64,000 nucleotides of DNA, from NCBI GenBank assembly GCA_033063855.1, contig CP093831.1:10726001-10790000 (forward strand), given 5' to 3'. The notes beneath the pieces are model-generated. The model was given only the letters and a program-made list of their open reading frames with translations, had not been told where the DNA came from and did not search any database. Shown piece by piece: positions 62,651-64,000 of the stretch. The translations under genes were made by a program, and so were the position numbers. Origin of the DNA: Smittia aterrima. Lineage: Eukaryota; Arthropoda; Insecta; Diptera; Chironomidae. Position 1 is the first letter of the stretch. Each line of letters starts with the position of its first letter.

Positions 62651-63320
62651 TTAAGTGTAAGTTAACGAATGGGAGTTTCCGCTGGTTCCTTGACCATTGT
62701 TGACGCCATAAGTTCCTCCATAGGCCAAATTAATGTTGTGACCGTTTGGGAGATTATAAGTTTGACTTCCAGATAACCCAGCACTTCCTTGAATTCCGTT
62801 TGGCCCAGCTTGGAAAGCTTGAGTTTGAGAGTTTGCAGCAGAAGCGCCGAACCCACCTAGCGGACCTTGAGATTGGAATCCTTGTGCTCCAGCATTAGCT
62901 GCTGAGCCACCGAAGCCTCCTGGGCCATGGAACTGATTAAATGCGTTGGCATTAGCTTGGGAAGAACTTTGTCCATAAGGTCCTCCACCGAAGCCTCCAA
63001 ATTGACGCTTTTGTCTGCTGTTCTGACTCTTTGGTCTTCTCAAGTTCAAGAAAGATTCGACGACAATTTCCTCATTTGCTGGAGAATTGTTGGCTGTAAG
63101 TAAAATCATGCGTAAGCCTCAACGTCTTATCAACATTCATAAGTGACCCGAAGTCACAAAAATTAACATCAGAACCAGTTTTACAAAGTATTTGCGTTTC
63201 ATTTTCTAAAGTTTTAAAGAATCAACTTTGACACTTACACGAAATTACTTTTTCGCCAATGCTTTTCGCTGAAGCCACGACGGCCAGGGCAACGACCAAA
63301 AACACGATCGACACTTTCAT
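62651..63320 (-). CDS. Secreted glycine-rich proprotein B, 174 aa
   Basis: Minus-strand exons are 63320..63239 and 63093..62651. The donor is GTAAGT and the acceptor TTACTTACAG, in phase 1 at the same place as the first intron of gene A. The signal peptide is MKVSIVFLVVALAVVASA. The propeptide (residues ~19-61) ends in RQKR, followed by a mature Gln-Phe-Gly-Gly start. The mature chain has GGFGGGPYGQSSSQANANAF, then GPGGFGGSAAN, GPLGGFGASAAN, GPNGIQGSAG, SGSQTYNLPNG and a HSLTYT tail. The four degenerate units recur about every 20 residues. There are no cysteines in the mature part, so no disulphide-stabilised fold is expected. Neighbours A and C on the same strand are clear paralogues, so it arose by tandem duplication. 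Role unknown; secreted immune effector or cuticle/silk-like protein are the two readings. Confidence 0.85.
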
Positions 63321-63506
63321 TTTATTTCTTTTAAAGAACAAACTCCTTTGAAGATCCCAAAGCAACTAAATTGAATTTTTGTGAAGCTCTCTTCAGTTTG
63401 CGATGGAAGCGAACGCGATCTCATGAAACCGGAAAATCAACAAATGAATTCACCACAGACTCTCTCGCACTCTTCGAAATGTTTGATATTTTTGGAGCTA
63501 ATGCTT
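63321..63506. other. Gene B upstream region
   Basis: Promoter-sized gap between gene C and gene B. GGGATCTTC on the minus strand near 63351-63359 is a near match to a Rel site. No clear TATA or perfect initiator is visible. Confidence 0.35.
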
Positions 63507-63512
63507 TTTATT
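63507..63512 (-). terminator. Poly(A) signal of Gly-rich gene C
   Basis: TTTATT on the plus strand (AATAAA on the minus) 39 bp beyond the gene C stop codon. Confidence 0.55.
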
Positions 63513-63551
63513 TGTTTGTCATAAAATAAAACATATTAGAAAATATTTTTT

Positions 63552-63885
63552 TTACTTTGTGTAGGTGACAGAGTTTGACCCAGAGCCAGCAAGTTGACCA
63601 TTGTTGGCAGAGAATCCTTGTCCATAAGCAACATTAATATTGCGACCACCTGGGAGATTGTAGCTTTGAGATCCTGATGCTCCTGCACTTCCCTGAATCC
63701 CGTTTTGTCCAGCGTGGAATCCTTGAGATTGTGTGTTAGCTGCACTCGCTCCAAAGCCTCCTAATGGCCCCTGAGCGTTAAACGCTTGTGCTTGTCCCAT
63801 GGAACTACCTCCACCAAACCCACCTGGGCCTTGATATTGATTGTGAGCATTTGCATTTGCCAAAGCGGAACTTTGTCCATAAGGC
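63552..63885 (-). CDS. Secreted glycine-rich protein C, last exon (5' exons outside window)
   Basis: One minus-strand exon, 63885..63552, entered through the acceptor TTATTGTTTGCAG in phase 2, matching the phase of gene A's second intron. It encodes PYGQSSALANANAHNQYQGP, then GGFGGGSSMGQAQAF, GPLGGFGASAAN, GQNGIQGSAGASGSQSYNLPGG and the tail SNSVTYTK. Compared with B, the GPNG unit is changed to GQNG and one Lys is added at the end. The signal peptide, propeptide and furin site must lie on upstream exons beyond the window. The intron shares the word TAACGGAAATT with intron 2 of gene A, supporting common descent. The final stretch to the window edge (63886-64000) looks intronic. Confidence 0.8.
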
Positions 63886-63940
63886 CTGCAAACAATAAAA
63901 ATGAATCATTAATCTAGAAAATTTCCGTTATTTCGTACAC

Positions 63941-63950
63941 GGGATTCCCC
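63941..63950. promoter_or_regulatory. NF-kappaB-like site in the gene C intron
   Basis: GGGATTCCCC matches the classical kappaB consensus GGGRNNYYCC exactly. It lies 56 bp beyond the gene C exon and ~620 bp upstream of the gene B start codon, so it could serve either gene. Confidence 0.3.
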
Positions 63951-64000
63951 AAGAGAGAGTCAAACTTCTAGAAGGTCTCTGATTCGATGTTTAAACTCAT

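Overview
The window reads as nuclear DNA of an insect, most likely a nematoceran fly (midge or gnat). It has spliced genes with mostly very short introns (56-161 bp), AT-rich spacers, arthropod Inr/DPE promoter signals, AATAAA poly(A) signals, and insect orthologues of UNC-45, COA6, NAA38, histone H3.3 and DNMT2. The species is not determined; the placement is inference from gene content and intron style. I found no bacterial, viral, rRNA, complete tRNA or CRISPR feature, and no recognisable transposase or reverse transcriptase.

Layout. 1-2247 (+): the last ~724 codons of the myosin chaperone unc-45, cut by the window edge. 2.4-14.6 kb: a long spacer with no supported gene. 14.6-20.5 kb (+): a developmental-type gene with a strong Inr+DPE promoter, a ~1 kb leader and a 3.6 kb intron. 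It encodes a 383-aa disordered protein with a C-terminal PP1-docking RVxF motif. 21.1-30.5 kb: spacer. 30.5-38.2 kb: a compact block of COA6 (+), NAA38 (-), three divergent F-box/LRR-like paralogues (+,-,-), histone H3.3 (+) and the tRNA methyltransferase DNMT2 (+), with two convergent pairs sharing overlapping poly(A) elements. 38.3-55.2 kb: a 17 kb spacer with hairpins and enhancer-like islands. 55.26-55.96 kb (-): a secreted LRR protein whose ATG is split by an intron. 56.0-61.4 kb: spacer with an enhancer-like cluster. 61.4-64 kb (-): a tandem array of at least three paralogous secreted glycine-rich proproteins; two show an RQKR furin site, and NF-kappaB-like sites lie nearby.

Most of the recognisable genes are housekeeping (muscle myosin folding, cytochrome oxidase copper delivery, N-terminal acetylation, chromatin, tRNA methylation) and do not form a pathway together. 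The best candidates for undescribed biology are the Gly-rich proprotein array, which resembles attacin-type antimicrobial precursors in layout but not obviously in sequence, and the rapidly diverging F-box cluster. All exon structures below were inferred by eye from GT/AG signals, reading frame and paralogue comparison.
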